6,058 nucleotides of DNA from Alphaproteobacteria bacterium (GTDB lineage: Bacteria > Pseudomonadota > Alphaproteobacteria > Caulobacterales > Maricaulaceae). The notes below the pieces were generated by a model, which did not search any database, was not told the origin of the DNA, and saw only the letters and a program-made list of their open reading frames with translations. The first letter of the stretch is position 1. Every line of letters starts with the position of its first letter. The translations under genes and the position numbers were made by a program. The stretch spans positions 1-6,058 of the forward strand of contig JAUIEH010000188.1 in NCBI GenBank assembly GCA_030428405.1, read 5' to 3'. This document shows, piece after piece, positions 1 through 5,698 of the stretch.

Positions 1-713
1 GGTCGTCATACGCCAAGTGGGCGGATTATTGCCTCCTGCTCGCGCGAACCAATCCGGATGCGCCGAAGAAACACGCCGGCATCTCCTATTTCATTCTCGA
101 CATGAAATCGCCGGGCGTCACCGTGCGCCCGATCCGCCAGGCGACGGGCCAGTCCGAGTTCGCCGAAATCTTTCTGGACGATGTCGAAATCCCGGCGGAA
201 AACCTCATCGGCGAGGAAAACGCCGGCTGGCTGATTGCGCAGTCCACTTTGTCGGCCGAGCGCGGCCTCATCATCTTCGAATATGCCGAGCGCATGGAAA
301 AAGCGCTCAAGGCCGACCTCGACGAGGCATTGCGATCTGAGGGAAGCTGGTGGGCCGATGATCAGCATAGGCGAGACTTCATGCGCGCCTATGCCGAGAT
401 GCGCGCTCTTCAGCATCTGATCCGGCGCATGCTCGCGGAGATCGAAAGCGAAGCGCAGATGGGCGGCTCAAACACGCCGGCGCAGGTCAAAATCCATTTC
501 TCCGAGATCCTCAGGCGCTATACGGATTTGCGCTTGCGCATCGAGGGACTGGACGCCCAGAAAAGCGCGCCCGTCATCCATGGCGGCGGCCTGCAGACCG
601 GCAACCGCATGTATGACTTCCTGATGAGCTATGCCTGGACGATCGCCGGCGGCGCCAATGAGATCATCAAAAACGTGATCGCCGAACGCGTGCTGGGCCT
701 GCCGCGCGGTTGA
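1..713 (+). CDS. Acyl-CoA dehydrogenase ACAD-1, 5'-truncated by window edge
   Basis: This FAD-dependent enzyme would oxidise an acyl-CoA to the 2,3-enoyl-CoA in the cytoplasm, passing electrons to ETF. The first complete codon is at position 3 and TGA is at 711-713, leaving 236 visible residues; compared with ACAD-2, about 160 N-terminal residues lie outside the window. The visible part starts in the middle beta domain (SSYAKWADYCLLLART, then GISYFILDMKSPGVTVRP), continues through VEIPAENLIGEENAGW and enters the C-terminal helical domain. It ends with GGANEIIKNVIAERVLGLP, typical of the ACAD10/11 and PimC-type branch. The usual YEGT catalytic Glu near the C-terminus is absent, but Glu86 (visible numbering, in SAERGL) sits where isovaleryl-CoA dehydrogenase carries its base. 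It is clearly a paralogue of ACAD-2. The family is certain; the substrate is unknown. No partner subunit follows it, so any partner would lie upstream. Confidence 0.93.
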   Translation, partial: SSYAKWADYCLLLARTNPDAPKKHAGISYFILDMKSPGVTVRPIRQATGQSEFAEIFLDDVEIPAENLIGEENAGWLIAQSTLSAERGLIIFEYAERMEKALKADLDEALRSEGSWWADDQHRRDFMRAYAEMRALQHLIRRMLAEIESEAQMGGSNTPAQVKIHFSEILRRYTDLRLRIEGLDAQKSAPVIHGGGLQTGNRMYDFLMSYAWTIAGGANEIIKNVIAERVLGLPRG

Positions 714-762
714 GCGCCATCGCCTATCCGCTTGATGGGCGCATGACAGCGTAAAGCGTTTA

Positions 763-783
763 AAGCGCGCGCCAAACGCGCTT
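763..783. repeat. Small inverted repeat in the convergent gap
   Basis: The arms AAGCGCG (763-769) and CGCGCTT (777-783) are perfect complements around a 7-base loop. Just before them, TAAAGCG occurs twice at a 9-base step (752-758 and 761-767). Read on the minus strand, the hairpin is followed by TTTAAACGCTTT, so it could be a secondary terminator for the fused hydratase/dehydrogenase. On the plus strand no T-run follows. Its function is uncertain. Confidence 0.35.
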
Positions 784-821
784 AGCCTCAGCGTCATATC
801 TCTCCGAACATTCACTCCCCC

Positions 822-853
822 AGCGTCGCGCGATCTGCGCGGCGCTTTTTTTT
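822..853 (+). terminator. Rho-independent terminator of ACAD-1
   Basis: A 10-base-pair stem (822-831 with 837-846) with a 5-base loop GATCT is followed directly by eight T residues (846-853, the first of which closes the stem). The only non-Watson-Crick pair is T826 with G842, a G·U wobble in the plus-strand RNA but an A·C mismatch in the minus-strand RNA. Both the T-run and the wobble therefore point to termination of plus-strand transcripts, about 110 bases after the ACAD-1 stop. Confidence 0.88.
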
Positions 854-880
854 GCTCGCCCATGCGGAAAATCCGTTCAA

Positions 881-917
881 GACGAAACGACCGCCGCCCC
901 GCATGGAGCGACGGTCG
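881..917 (-). terminator. Probable terminator of the fused hydratase/dehydrogenase gene
   Basis: On the minus strand, a 13-base-pair stem (plus-strand positions 905-917 with 888-900) closes a 4-base loop (901-904). It lies about 25 bases after the TGA at 943-945. Two of the pairs (positions 911/894 and 907/898) are G·U wobbles in the minus-strand RNA and would be C·A mismatches on the plus strand, so the hairpin fits minus-strand RNA best. The following tract reads TTTCGTCTT, only moderately U-rich, which is why confidence is below that of the plus-strand terminator. Confidence 0.68.
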
Positions 918-942
918 ATTCAAACGGAGCTGTCGAGAACCG

Positions 943-3048
943 TCAGGCGCTTTCGGCGACGAGTTCGGACGCAGCCGCCCAGCCTTTGCCTTCAGCGACG
1001 AGCCGCTCAAGCAGCTTGGCCGGGGCCCAGCGCTGCCCGTTTTTCTCTCCGAGCCTGCGCGCGGTTTCGAGCACGCGATCGAGCCCGTCAGCCTCGCCCC
1101 AGAACATCGGACCGCCCGTATGCGCGGGGAAGCCGTAGCCATTGACCCAGACGACATCGATATCGCTGGCGCGCAGCGCAACGCCTTCCTCGATCTCTTT
1201 GGCGCCCTCATTGACGAGCGGGTGGAACAAGCGGTCACGCACTTCATCATCCGACAGTTCGCGGCGGGTGATGCCCATGGCGGCCGATTCCGCTTCGATG
1301 ATCGCGAGCGCTTCGGGGTCGGGAATGCGCGTGCGGCCCTCATAGCGGTAATAGCCCTTGCCCGCCTTCTGACCGATCCGGCCGGCCTCGACGAGGCGCT
1401 CGACGATATTAGGCAGGCGTTCGTCCGACGGCAGAGATTTGCGGCGGATGTCGCGAATGCGCACGCTCGTGTCCATGCCGGCAAGGTCGCGCATGGCGCA
1501 CGGGCCCATGGCGAGCCCCATGCCTTCAGCGACCCGGTCGATCTGCTCTGGCGTTGCGCCCTCTTCCAGCATGAACTCGGCTTCGCCGGTGTAATATTGC
1601 AGCATCCGGTTGCCGATGAAGCCGTCGCAATTGCCTGCGAACACGGGCACTTTGCCCAATTGCTTGCCCATCGCCATGACGGTCGCGATGGTTTCGGGCG
1701 AGCTTTTCGCGCCGCGCACATTCTCCAACAGCTTCATGACATTGGCCGGGCTGAAGAAATGCGTGCCGATGACCTTTTCCGGCCGGCTGGTCGCTGCAGC
1801 GATCCGGTCGATGTCGAGCGAGGACGTGTTCGAGCCCAAAATGGCGTGCGCGGAGGTTGCGCTGTCGAGGCGCGAGAAGATGTCCTCCTTAAGCCCCATA
1901 TCTTCGAATACGGCCTCGACGACAATGTCGACTTCGCCGAGATCGTCATAGCTCAGGGTCGGCGTGATCAGGCTCATCGCCCGGTCCTTGGCCTCCTGGC
2001 TGATGGAGCCGCGCGACACCGAGGTCGAATAGTTTTTGTCGATGATCTTGATGCCGCGATCGAGGCCGTCCTGGGAGACGTCGACCAGCTTCACCGGAAT
2101 GCCGGCGTTTGCGTAGACCATGGCGATGCCGCCGCCCATGAGTCCCGCGCCGATGACGCCGGCCGAGCGGATCGGCAGAGGCTTCACCTCGGCGGGCACG
2201 TCGGGGATTTTGCGCGCCTCGCGCTCGGCGAAGAAATAATGCATGAGCGCCTTGCGCTGGGGCCCTTCGAACAGCTCCTTGAAGCGCTCGCGCTCAAAAG
2301 CGAGCGCGTCTTCGCCCGACATCGCGCATGTCGCTTCGATGCATTCGATGATCTTCACCGGCGCGATGGCGCCGCGGAGCTTGCGTGAAATCTTTGCACG
2401 GAAGTCTTCGAAGACCTTCGGGTCGACATTGCGGATCTTGTCCTCGCGCGCCATGACCGGCGGCGGCGCGCCCTCGGCGACCAGCTTGCGGGCGTAAGCG
2501 ATCGCTCCTGCGCGCAGATCGTCGACGATTTCATCGACGACGCCGAGTTCTGCGCCTTTGGCCGCCGAGATATGCTTGCCCGACGTGATCAGATCGAGCG
2601 CGATCTCGGGACCGACCAGGCGCGGCAGGCGGACTGTGCCGCCCGCGCCGGGCAGAATGCCGAGCTTGACCTCGGGCAGACCCACTTTGGCCGAGGCGAC
2701 GGCGACGCGCGCATGGCAAGCGAGCGCGATTTCAAGGCCGCCGCCGAGCGCTGTGCCGTGAATGGCGGCGATGACGGGCTTGGCGCTGTTCTCGAAGGCG
2801 GCTTCGAGGTCGCGCAATTGCGGGCCCTGGCGCGCCTTGTCGGTGCCCATCTGCTTGATGTCGGCGCCCGCGATGAAGGTTGAGCCGCCGCCGATAATGA
2901 CGATGGCGGCGACGTCGTCATTCGCGGCCGCGGCCTGGAACTCGGCCATCAGACCTTCGCGAACGTCCAGGCTGAGCGAATTGACGGGCGGGTAATTGAC
3001 GGTGAGGACGGCGACATCGCCCTCGATCGCTGTATCGACGGCAGCCAC
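943..3048 (-). CDS. Bifunctional enoyl-CoA hydratase / 3-hydroxyacyl-CoA dehydrogenase (FadB/FadJ/PimF type)
   Basis: A single chain catalyses two consecutive beta-oxidation steps: hydration of 2-enoyl-CoA, then NAD+-dependent oxidation of (S)-3-hydroxyacyl-CoA. Numbered from GTG 3048 (701 residues), the crotonase domain spans about 1-250. It has the oxyanion-hole segment STFIAGADIKQM, HGTALGGGLE ending in Glu106, and GLPEVKLGILPGAGGT with Glu126, so both crotonase catalytic acids are present. The dehydrogenase NAD domain starts near 295, with glycine motif GAGLMGGG (300-307), SNTSSL near 406, HFFSPANVMKLLE with catalytic His430 and Glu442, and GFIGNR with Asn480. Two C-terminal helical repeats follow (LVNEGA; NGYGFPAHTGGPMFWGE). 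Length and layout fit the monomeric peroxisomal-MFE1/PimF type; E. coli FadB is slightly longer. The start was moved from the in-frame GTG at 3060 because GGAGG lies 5 bases before GTG 3048, while the 3060 codon overlaps that site. No thiolase partner is visible. Substrate range is unknown. Confidence 0.95.
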   Translation of the reverse strand: MAAVDTAIEGDVAVLTVNYPPVNSLSLDVREGLMAEFQAAAANDDVAAIVIIGGGSTFIAGADIKQMGTDKARQGPQLRDLEAAFENSAKPVIAAIHGTALGGGLEIALACHARVAVASAKVGLPEVKLGILPGAGGTVRLPRLVGPEIALDLITSGKHISAAKGAELGVVDEIVDDLRAGAIAYARKLVAEGAPPPVMAREDKIRNVDPKVFEDFRAKISRKLRGAIAPVKIIECIEATCAMSGEDALAFERERFKELFEGPQRKALMHYFFAEREARKIPDVPAEVKPLPIRSAGVIGAGLMGGGIAMVYANAGIPVKLVDVSQDGLDRGIKIIDKNYSTSVSRGSISQEAKDRAMSLITPTLSYDDLGEVDIVVEAVFEDMGLKEDIFSRLDSATSAHAILGSNTSSLDIDRIAAATSRPEKVIGTHFFSPANVMKLLENVRGAKSSPETIATVMAMGKQLGKVPVFAGNCDGFIGNRMLQYYTGEAEFMLEEGATPEQIDRVAEGMGLAMGPCAMRDLAGMDTSVRIRDIRRKSLPSDERLPNIVERLVEAGRIGQKAGKGYYRYEGRTRIPDPEALAIIEAESAAMGITRRELSDDEVRDRLFHPLVNEGAKEIEEGVALRASDIDVVWVNGYGFPAHTGGPMFWGEADGLDRVLETARRLGEKNGQRWAPAKLLERLVAEGKGWAAASELVAESA

Positions 3049-3053
3049 AGGAG

Positions 3054-3058
3054 CCTCC
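3054..3058 (-). promoter_or_regulatory. Ribosome binding site that fixes the GTG start at 3048
   Basis: The minus strand reads GGAGG here, followed by the 5-base spacer CTCCT and then GTG (3048-3046). The alternative GTG at 3060-3058 overlaps this Shine-Dalgarno sequence and is preceded by AATCGATTAC, which has no purine-rich site. The protein is therefore expected to begin MAAVDTAIEG rather than MEAPVAAVDT. Confidence 0.8.
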
Positions 3059-3184
3059 ACGTAATCGATTGCCGGTTATTGTCGTTCGGTGTCGCTTCAG
3101 CGCCGGGTCATCGTCAACCGGCGGGGGCGCTCGCGGACGCCTAATCGCGCCTGTGATCGGCGCGCCTTCGCGAGGTCGGGCGCT

Positions 3185-3198
3185 ATCGCGCACGCGAT
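3185..3198. promoter_or_regulatory. 14-base palindrome in the divergent gap, possible operator
   Basis: ATCGCG and CGCGAT form perfect 6-base half-sites around a central CA. The site is 62 bases before the ACAD-2 start and about 137 bases before the fused-enzyme start, in a gap that must drive both directions. A two-fold site of this kind would suit a dimeric TetR- or GntR-type repressor, but no regulator gene is visible and GC-rich DNA makes CG palindromes fairly common. Function is inferred from position and symmetry only. Confidence 0.3.
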
Positions 3199-3230
3199 TT
3201 ACCCTCTTCTTTACAGCCCTCTGGCTGATC

Positions 3231-3246
3231 GCCGCGCGCGCGCGGC
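3231..3246. repeat. 16-base alternating CG palindrome
   Basis: The run GCCGCGCGCGCGCGGC is a perfect palindrome with six uninterrupted CG steps (3233-3244). It ends where the possible -10 box CATAAT begins. Alternating CG tracts can adopt Z-form or cruciform structure under negative supercoiling; whether that happens here is unknown. Confidence 0.5.
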
Positions 3247-3251
3247 ATAAT
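3246..3251 (+). promoter_or_regulatory. Possible -10 box for the ACAD-2 operon, implying a near-leaderless mRNA
   Basis: CATAAT matches the TATAAT consensus at five of six positions and is the only AT-rich hexamer directly upstream of ATG 3260. Transcription would start near 3257-3260, on or just before the start codon. The region 15-19 bases upstream (around CTGGCTGAT, 3221-3229) has no good -35 match. The plausible Shine-Dalgarno remnant is only AGG at 3254-3256. A start site further upstream is equally possible. Confidence 0.35.
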
Positions 3252-3259
3252 GTAGGCGC

Positions 3260-4468
3260 ATGGATTTCAAACTCGATCCCGCCGATGAAGCGTTTCGCGC
3301 CGAAATGCGCGCCTTCATCCGCGCCAATCTGCCCGAGGATGTCGCCCGGCGCGGCCGGCGCGGCTATCACCCCACCCATGACGACGTGCAGCGCTGGCAG
3401 CGCATTTTGAACGCGCAGGGCTGGGGCGCGATCAACTGGCCGGCCGAGCATGGCGGCGTCGACTGGTCGCCTCTGCGCCGTTTTCTCTTCCAGATGGAGC
3501 TGAAAGCAGCCGGCGCGCCGGTGGAGGACCAGTCCGCGCTCGAGCTCGTCGGACCGGTCATCTACACATTCGGCAGCCAGGCGCAGAAAGACCGCTATCT
3601 GCCCGCCATCCTGAATGCGGACGAGTTCTGGTGTCAGGGCTTTTCCGAGCCGAACGCCGGCTCAGACCTCGCCTCGCTGCGCACCCGCGCCGTGCGCGAC
3701 GGTGATGAGTTTGTCGTCGACGGCCAGAAGATCTGGACCTCGGAAGCGCATAAAGCCGACATGATGTTCGCGCTTGTACGGACGAATTCAGAGGTCAAGC
3801 CGCAGGCCGGCATTTCGTTTCTGCTGATCGACATGAAAAGCCCCGGCCTGACCGTGCGCCCGATCTACACCATCAATGAGGGCCTGAGCGTCAACGAGGT
3901 GTTCTTCGACAGCGTGCGCGTGCCGGCCGAGAACCTCGTCGGTGAGGAAAATCGCGGCTGGTCTTATGCGAAGTTTCTGCTCACCAATGAGCGCGCCATG
4001 AGCGCGGAGGTTCCGCACACCCATCACGACCTCGAACTGCTCAAGGACATCGCGGCGGTCGAAATCCTGAACGGCCGTCCGATTGCGGAAGACCCGCTCT
4101 TCGCGGCCAAGATCGCAAAGCTCGAAGTCGACCTCCTGGCGCTGGAATACGCCGTCCTGCGCGTTCTGCACACGCCGGAAGACGACGCCAGCCTCAACGC
4201 CGTTTCCTCGGTTTTGAAGCTGCGCGGCGCAGAGCTGCGCCAGCGCGTGTCCGAGCTCAGCGTCGAGGCGCTCGGCGAGTACGGGCTCGCCGTTTTCCCG
4301 GACGTCGAGGGTCAGGACAATATGGACAAGCTCGCGCCCGTTCCGCCTGCGCCCGATTACGCCGCCGGCCATCTCTCCAAGGCGATGTTCCGGCGCGCGA
4401 CCACGATTTACGGCGGCGCGAATGAAATTCAGCGCAATATCATCGCCAAAACCGTTCTGGGCTTGTGA
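3260..4468 (+). CDS. Acyl-CoA dehydrogenase ACAD-2, PimC-like large subunit
   Basis: This 402-residue flavoprotein is predicted to oxidise an acyl-CoA at C2-C3. The N-terminal helical domain (about 1-120) contains the GWGAINWPAEHGG segment. The FAD-binding signature GFSEPNAGSDLAS is at 127-139, GQKIWTS at 155-161, and the PAENLVGEENRGW segment at 222-234. The C-terminal helical domain ends in YGGANEIQRNIIAKTVLGL. The medium-chain-type YEGT Glu is replaced by Gly385, but Glu244 in TNERAM aligns with the base position of isovaleryl- and long-chain acyl-CoA dehydrogenases, so the subunit is probably active. Sequence style closely follows the large subunit of pimeloyl-CoA dehydrogenase (PimC) and the FadE26/FadE28-like partners of actinobacterial steroid degradation. 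ACAD-3 starts 9 bases later, as expected for a two-subunit enzyme. The start MDFKL is typical of the family. The acyl substrate cannot be told from sequence. Confidence 0.95.
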   Translation: MDFKLDPADEAFRAEMRAFIRANLPEDVARRGRRGYHPTHDDVQRWQRILNAQGWGAINWPAEHGGVDWSPLRRFLFQMELKAAGAPVEDQSALELVGPVIYTFGSQAQKDRYLPAILNADEFWCQGFSEPNAGSDLASLRTRAVRDGDEFVVDGQKIWTSEAHKADMMFALVRTNSEVKPQAGISFLLIDMKSPGLTVRPIYTINEGLSVNEVFFDSVRVPAENLVGEENRGWSYAKFLLTNERAMSAEVPHTHHDLELLKDIAAVEILNGRPIAEDPLFAAKIAKLEVDLLALEYAVLRVLHTPEDDASLNAVSSVLKLRGAELRQRVSELSVEALGEYGLAVFPDVEGQDNMDKLAPVPPAPDYAAGHLSKAMFRRATTIYGGANEIQRNIIAKTVLGL

Positions 4469-4470
4469 GG
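4466..4470 (+). promoter_or_regulatory. Ribosome binding site of ACAD-3, overlapping the ACAD-2 stop
   Basis: TGAGG contains the ACAD-2 stop TGA (4466-4468) and lies 7 bases before ATG 4478. Terminating ribosomes would stand on this site, so ACAD-2 and ACAD-3 are likely to be translationally coupled, consistent with making two subunits in balance. Confidence 0.65.
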
Positions 4471-4477
4471 CGCTGAC

Positions 4478-5698
4478 ATGGATTTCTCACTGAGCCCGGA
4501 ACAACAGGCCCTCAAGGACAGCGCGGCGCGTTTCGTCGAGCGCGAATACGGCTTTGAGGCGCGCAACGCGCTTTTGCGCGGCGATCGTTTTTCGGCGCAG
4601 CATTGGGCGACTTTCGCCGAACTCGGCTGGCTGGGCGCGGGCTTGTCGGAAGAAGAAGGCGGCTTTGGCGGCGGCCCGATCGAAACGGCCATTGTGGCCG
4701 AAGAACTCGGCCGCGCACTGGCGCTGGAGCCGTTTGCGCCCTGCGCGGTCATGGGCGTGCGCGCACTGCTCGCCCAGGCTAGCGAGGCGCAACGCGAAGC
4801 GCTGATCGAGCCGATCATTTCCGGTGAAAGCATTTGCGTGCTCGCACACGGCGAACGCGCCGGGCGCGGCGAGGACGCTCATGTCGCGGTCAAGGCCGCC
4901 AAATCGAATGACGGCTACAAGCTGAGCGGACGCAAGTGCTTTGTACTCGGAGGGCCACACGCTGACGCTTTCGTCGTCTCCGCACGGACATCCGGTCAGA
5001 CGACGGACCGGCGCGGCGTCAGCCTGTTCCTTGTGGCCGCCGACGCTCAGGGCGTCGATATCGTTCCCTATCATGGCGTCGACGGGCGCATGGTCTGCGA
5101 CCTCGTTCTTGATCAGGCCGCGCTCTCAGCTGATGCGCTGATCGGCGAGGAAGGCGGCGCGCTCGACGCCGTTGAACTCGCGCTCGACCATGGCCTTGCC
5201 AGTCTGTGCGCGGAAGCTGTCGGCGCGATGGACGCCGCCCTCTGGATGACGCGCGATTATCTGCAAACGCGCAGCCAGTTCGGCGTCACGCTGAACACCT
5301 TCCAAGCGCTGCAGCACCGCATGGCCGACATGCTGGTAGAGACCGAGCTTGCCCGCTCCATGCTCTATCGCGCGCTCGCCGCTCTTGAAACGGACGACCC
5401 GCTGAAACGCCGCATGGATGTCGCAGCCGCCAAAGCCCAGATCGGCGAAGCCGGCCATTTCGTCGGCGCCTGGGCGGTGCAGCTTCACGGCGCGATCGGC
5501 ACGACGGAAGAACACCCCGTCGGCCATCTCTATAAGCGCCTCGCATTCGTACGAAATTTCATGGGCGCGAGCGACGTTCATCTCGCGCGTTTCGCCGCCT
5601 GGTCCGCCGAAGCCAAGGCGCAGGACGCGCACGGGCAAGCTGCACGAGCCGGGAGAAAAGCTGATGACCGCCGCCGCACCTCGCCCGTTTCGGATTGA
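4478..5698 (+). CDS. Acyl-CoA dehydrogenase-family ACAD-3, PimD-like small subunit, probably non-catalytic
   Basis: This 406-residue protein has the ACAD fold: an N-terminal helical domain with ELGWLGAGLSEEEGGFGGG (48-66), a middle domain, and a C-terminal domain with TRSQFGVTLNTFQALQHRMADM (264-285). QLHGAIGTTEEHPVGHLYKR (335-354) is the loop that contacts FAD across the subunit interface. The usual S-E-P-x-x-G-S-D flavin signature is replaced by LAHGERAGR (122-130). Both known catalytic-base positions lack Glu: the region ALDHGLASL replaces the E-R motif, and FMGASDVH replaces YEGTSQIQ. I infer a partner that completes the FAD site of ACAD-2 in an alpha2beta2 enzyme, as reported for paired ACADs of steroid catabolism and assumed for PimC/PimD. 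Family members usually end near residue 380; here an Ala/Arg-rich tail (about 380-406) continues into the next gene, overlapping it by 35 bases. It could still be a divergent active homomer. Confidence 0.93.
   Translation: MDFSLSPEQQALKDSAARFVEREYGFEARNALLRGDRFSAQHWATFAELGWLGAGLSEEEGGFGGGPIETAIVAEELGRALALEPFAPCAVMGVRALLAQASEAQREALIEPIISGESICVLAHGERAGRGEDAHVAVKAAKSNDGYKLSGRKCFVLGGPHADAFVVSARTSGQTTDRRGVSLFLVAADAQGVDIVPYHGVDGRMVCDLVLDQAALSADALIGEEGGALDAVELALDHGLASLCAEAVGAMDAALWMTRDYLQTRSQFGVTLNTFQALQHRMADMLVETELARSMLYRALAALETDDPLKRRMDVAAAKAQIGEAGHFVGAWAVQLHGAIGTTEEHPVGHLYKRLAFVRNFMGASDVHLARFAAWSAEAKAQDAHGQAARAGRKADDRRRTSPVSD
5651..5655 (+). promoter_or_regulatory. Ribosome binding site of the epoxide hydrolase, inside ACAD-3
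   Basis: GGGAG lies 8 bases before ATG 5664 and within the ACAD-3 coding region. It supports the start at 5664, and with the 35-base overlap suggests translation coupled to ACAD-3. Confidence 0.6.

Larger units (their letters stand above)
3049..3259. other. Divergent intergenic region with both promoters
   Basis: These 211 bases separate two divergent start codons and must hold promoters for the fused enzyme (-) and the ACAD-2 operon (+). Besides the palindromes and the possible -10 box listed separately, it contains an inverted pair GCCGGTT (3071-3077) and AACCGGC (3116-3122) spaced by 38 bases, the palindrome AATCGATT (3063-3070), and a direct repeat TTTAC (3198-3202 and 3210-3214). I could not find a convincing -35/-10 pair for the minus strand: TTGACG is present (minus strand, about 3116-3111) but has no -10 partner at normal spacing. 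No small gene with a plausible start and ribosome site is visible. Confidence 0.55.

Noticed and set aside
468..1721. Open frame of 417 codons on the minus strand crossing the 3' ends of ACAD-1 and the fused enzyme
   Set aside because: It runs through both terminator hairpins and overlaps two clear genes. Its protein is low-complexity Arg/Ser/Ala-rich with no motif, so it is an out-of-frame shadow.
862..2388. Long open frame (508 codons) on the plus strand, opposite the fused hydratase/dehydrogenase
   Set aside because: It lies fully antisense to a gene with intact catalytic motifs. It has no recognisable domain and is rich in Arg, Ala, Asp and His, as expected for the complement of GC-rich codons.
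3210..3215. TTTACA as a -35 box for the ACAD-2 operon
   Set aside because: It matches the consensus at five of six positions, but the region 16-18 bases downstream is pure CG sequence. The CATAAT box is 30 bases away, far beyond usable spacing.
2918..3451. Open frame of 177 codons on the minus strand spanning the divergent gap
   Set aside because: It overlaps the 5' ends of two well-supported genes, has no ribosome site or domain, and its codon pattern is that of a frame shadow.
3260..4468. ACAD-2 as a dead enzyme because the YEGT Glu is missing
   Set aside because: The alternative base position used by isovaleryl- and long-chain acyl-CoA dehydrogenases is occupied by Glu244, and the whole PimC/ACAD11-like branch normally has GG-(T/A)-NEIQR at the C-terminus.
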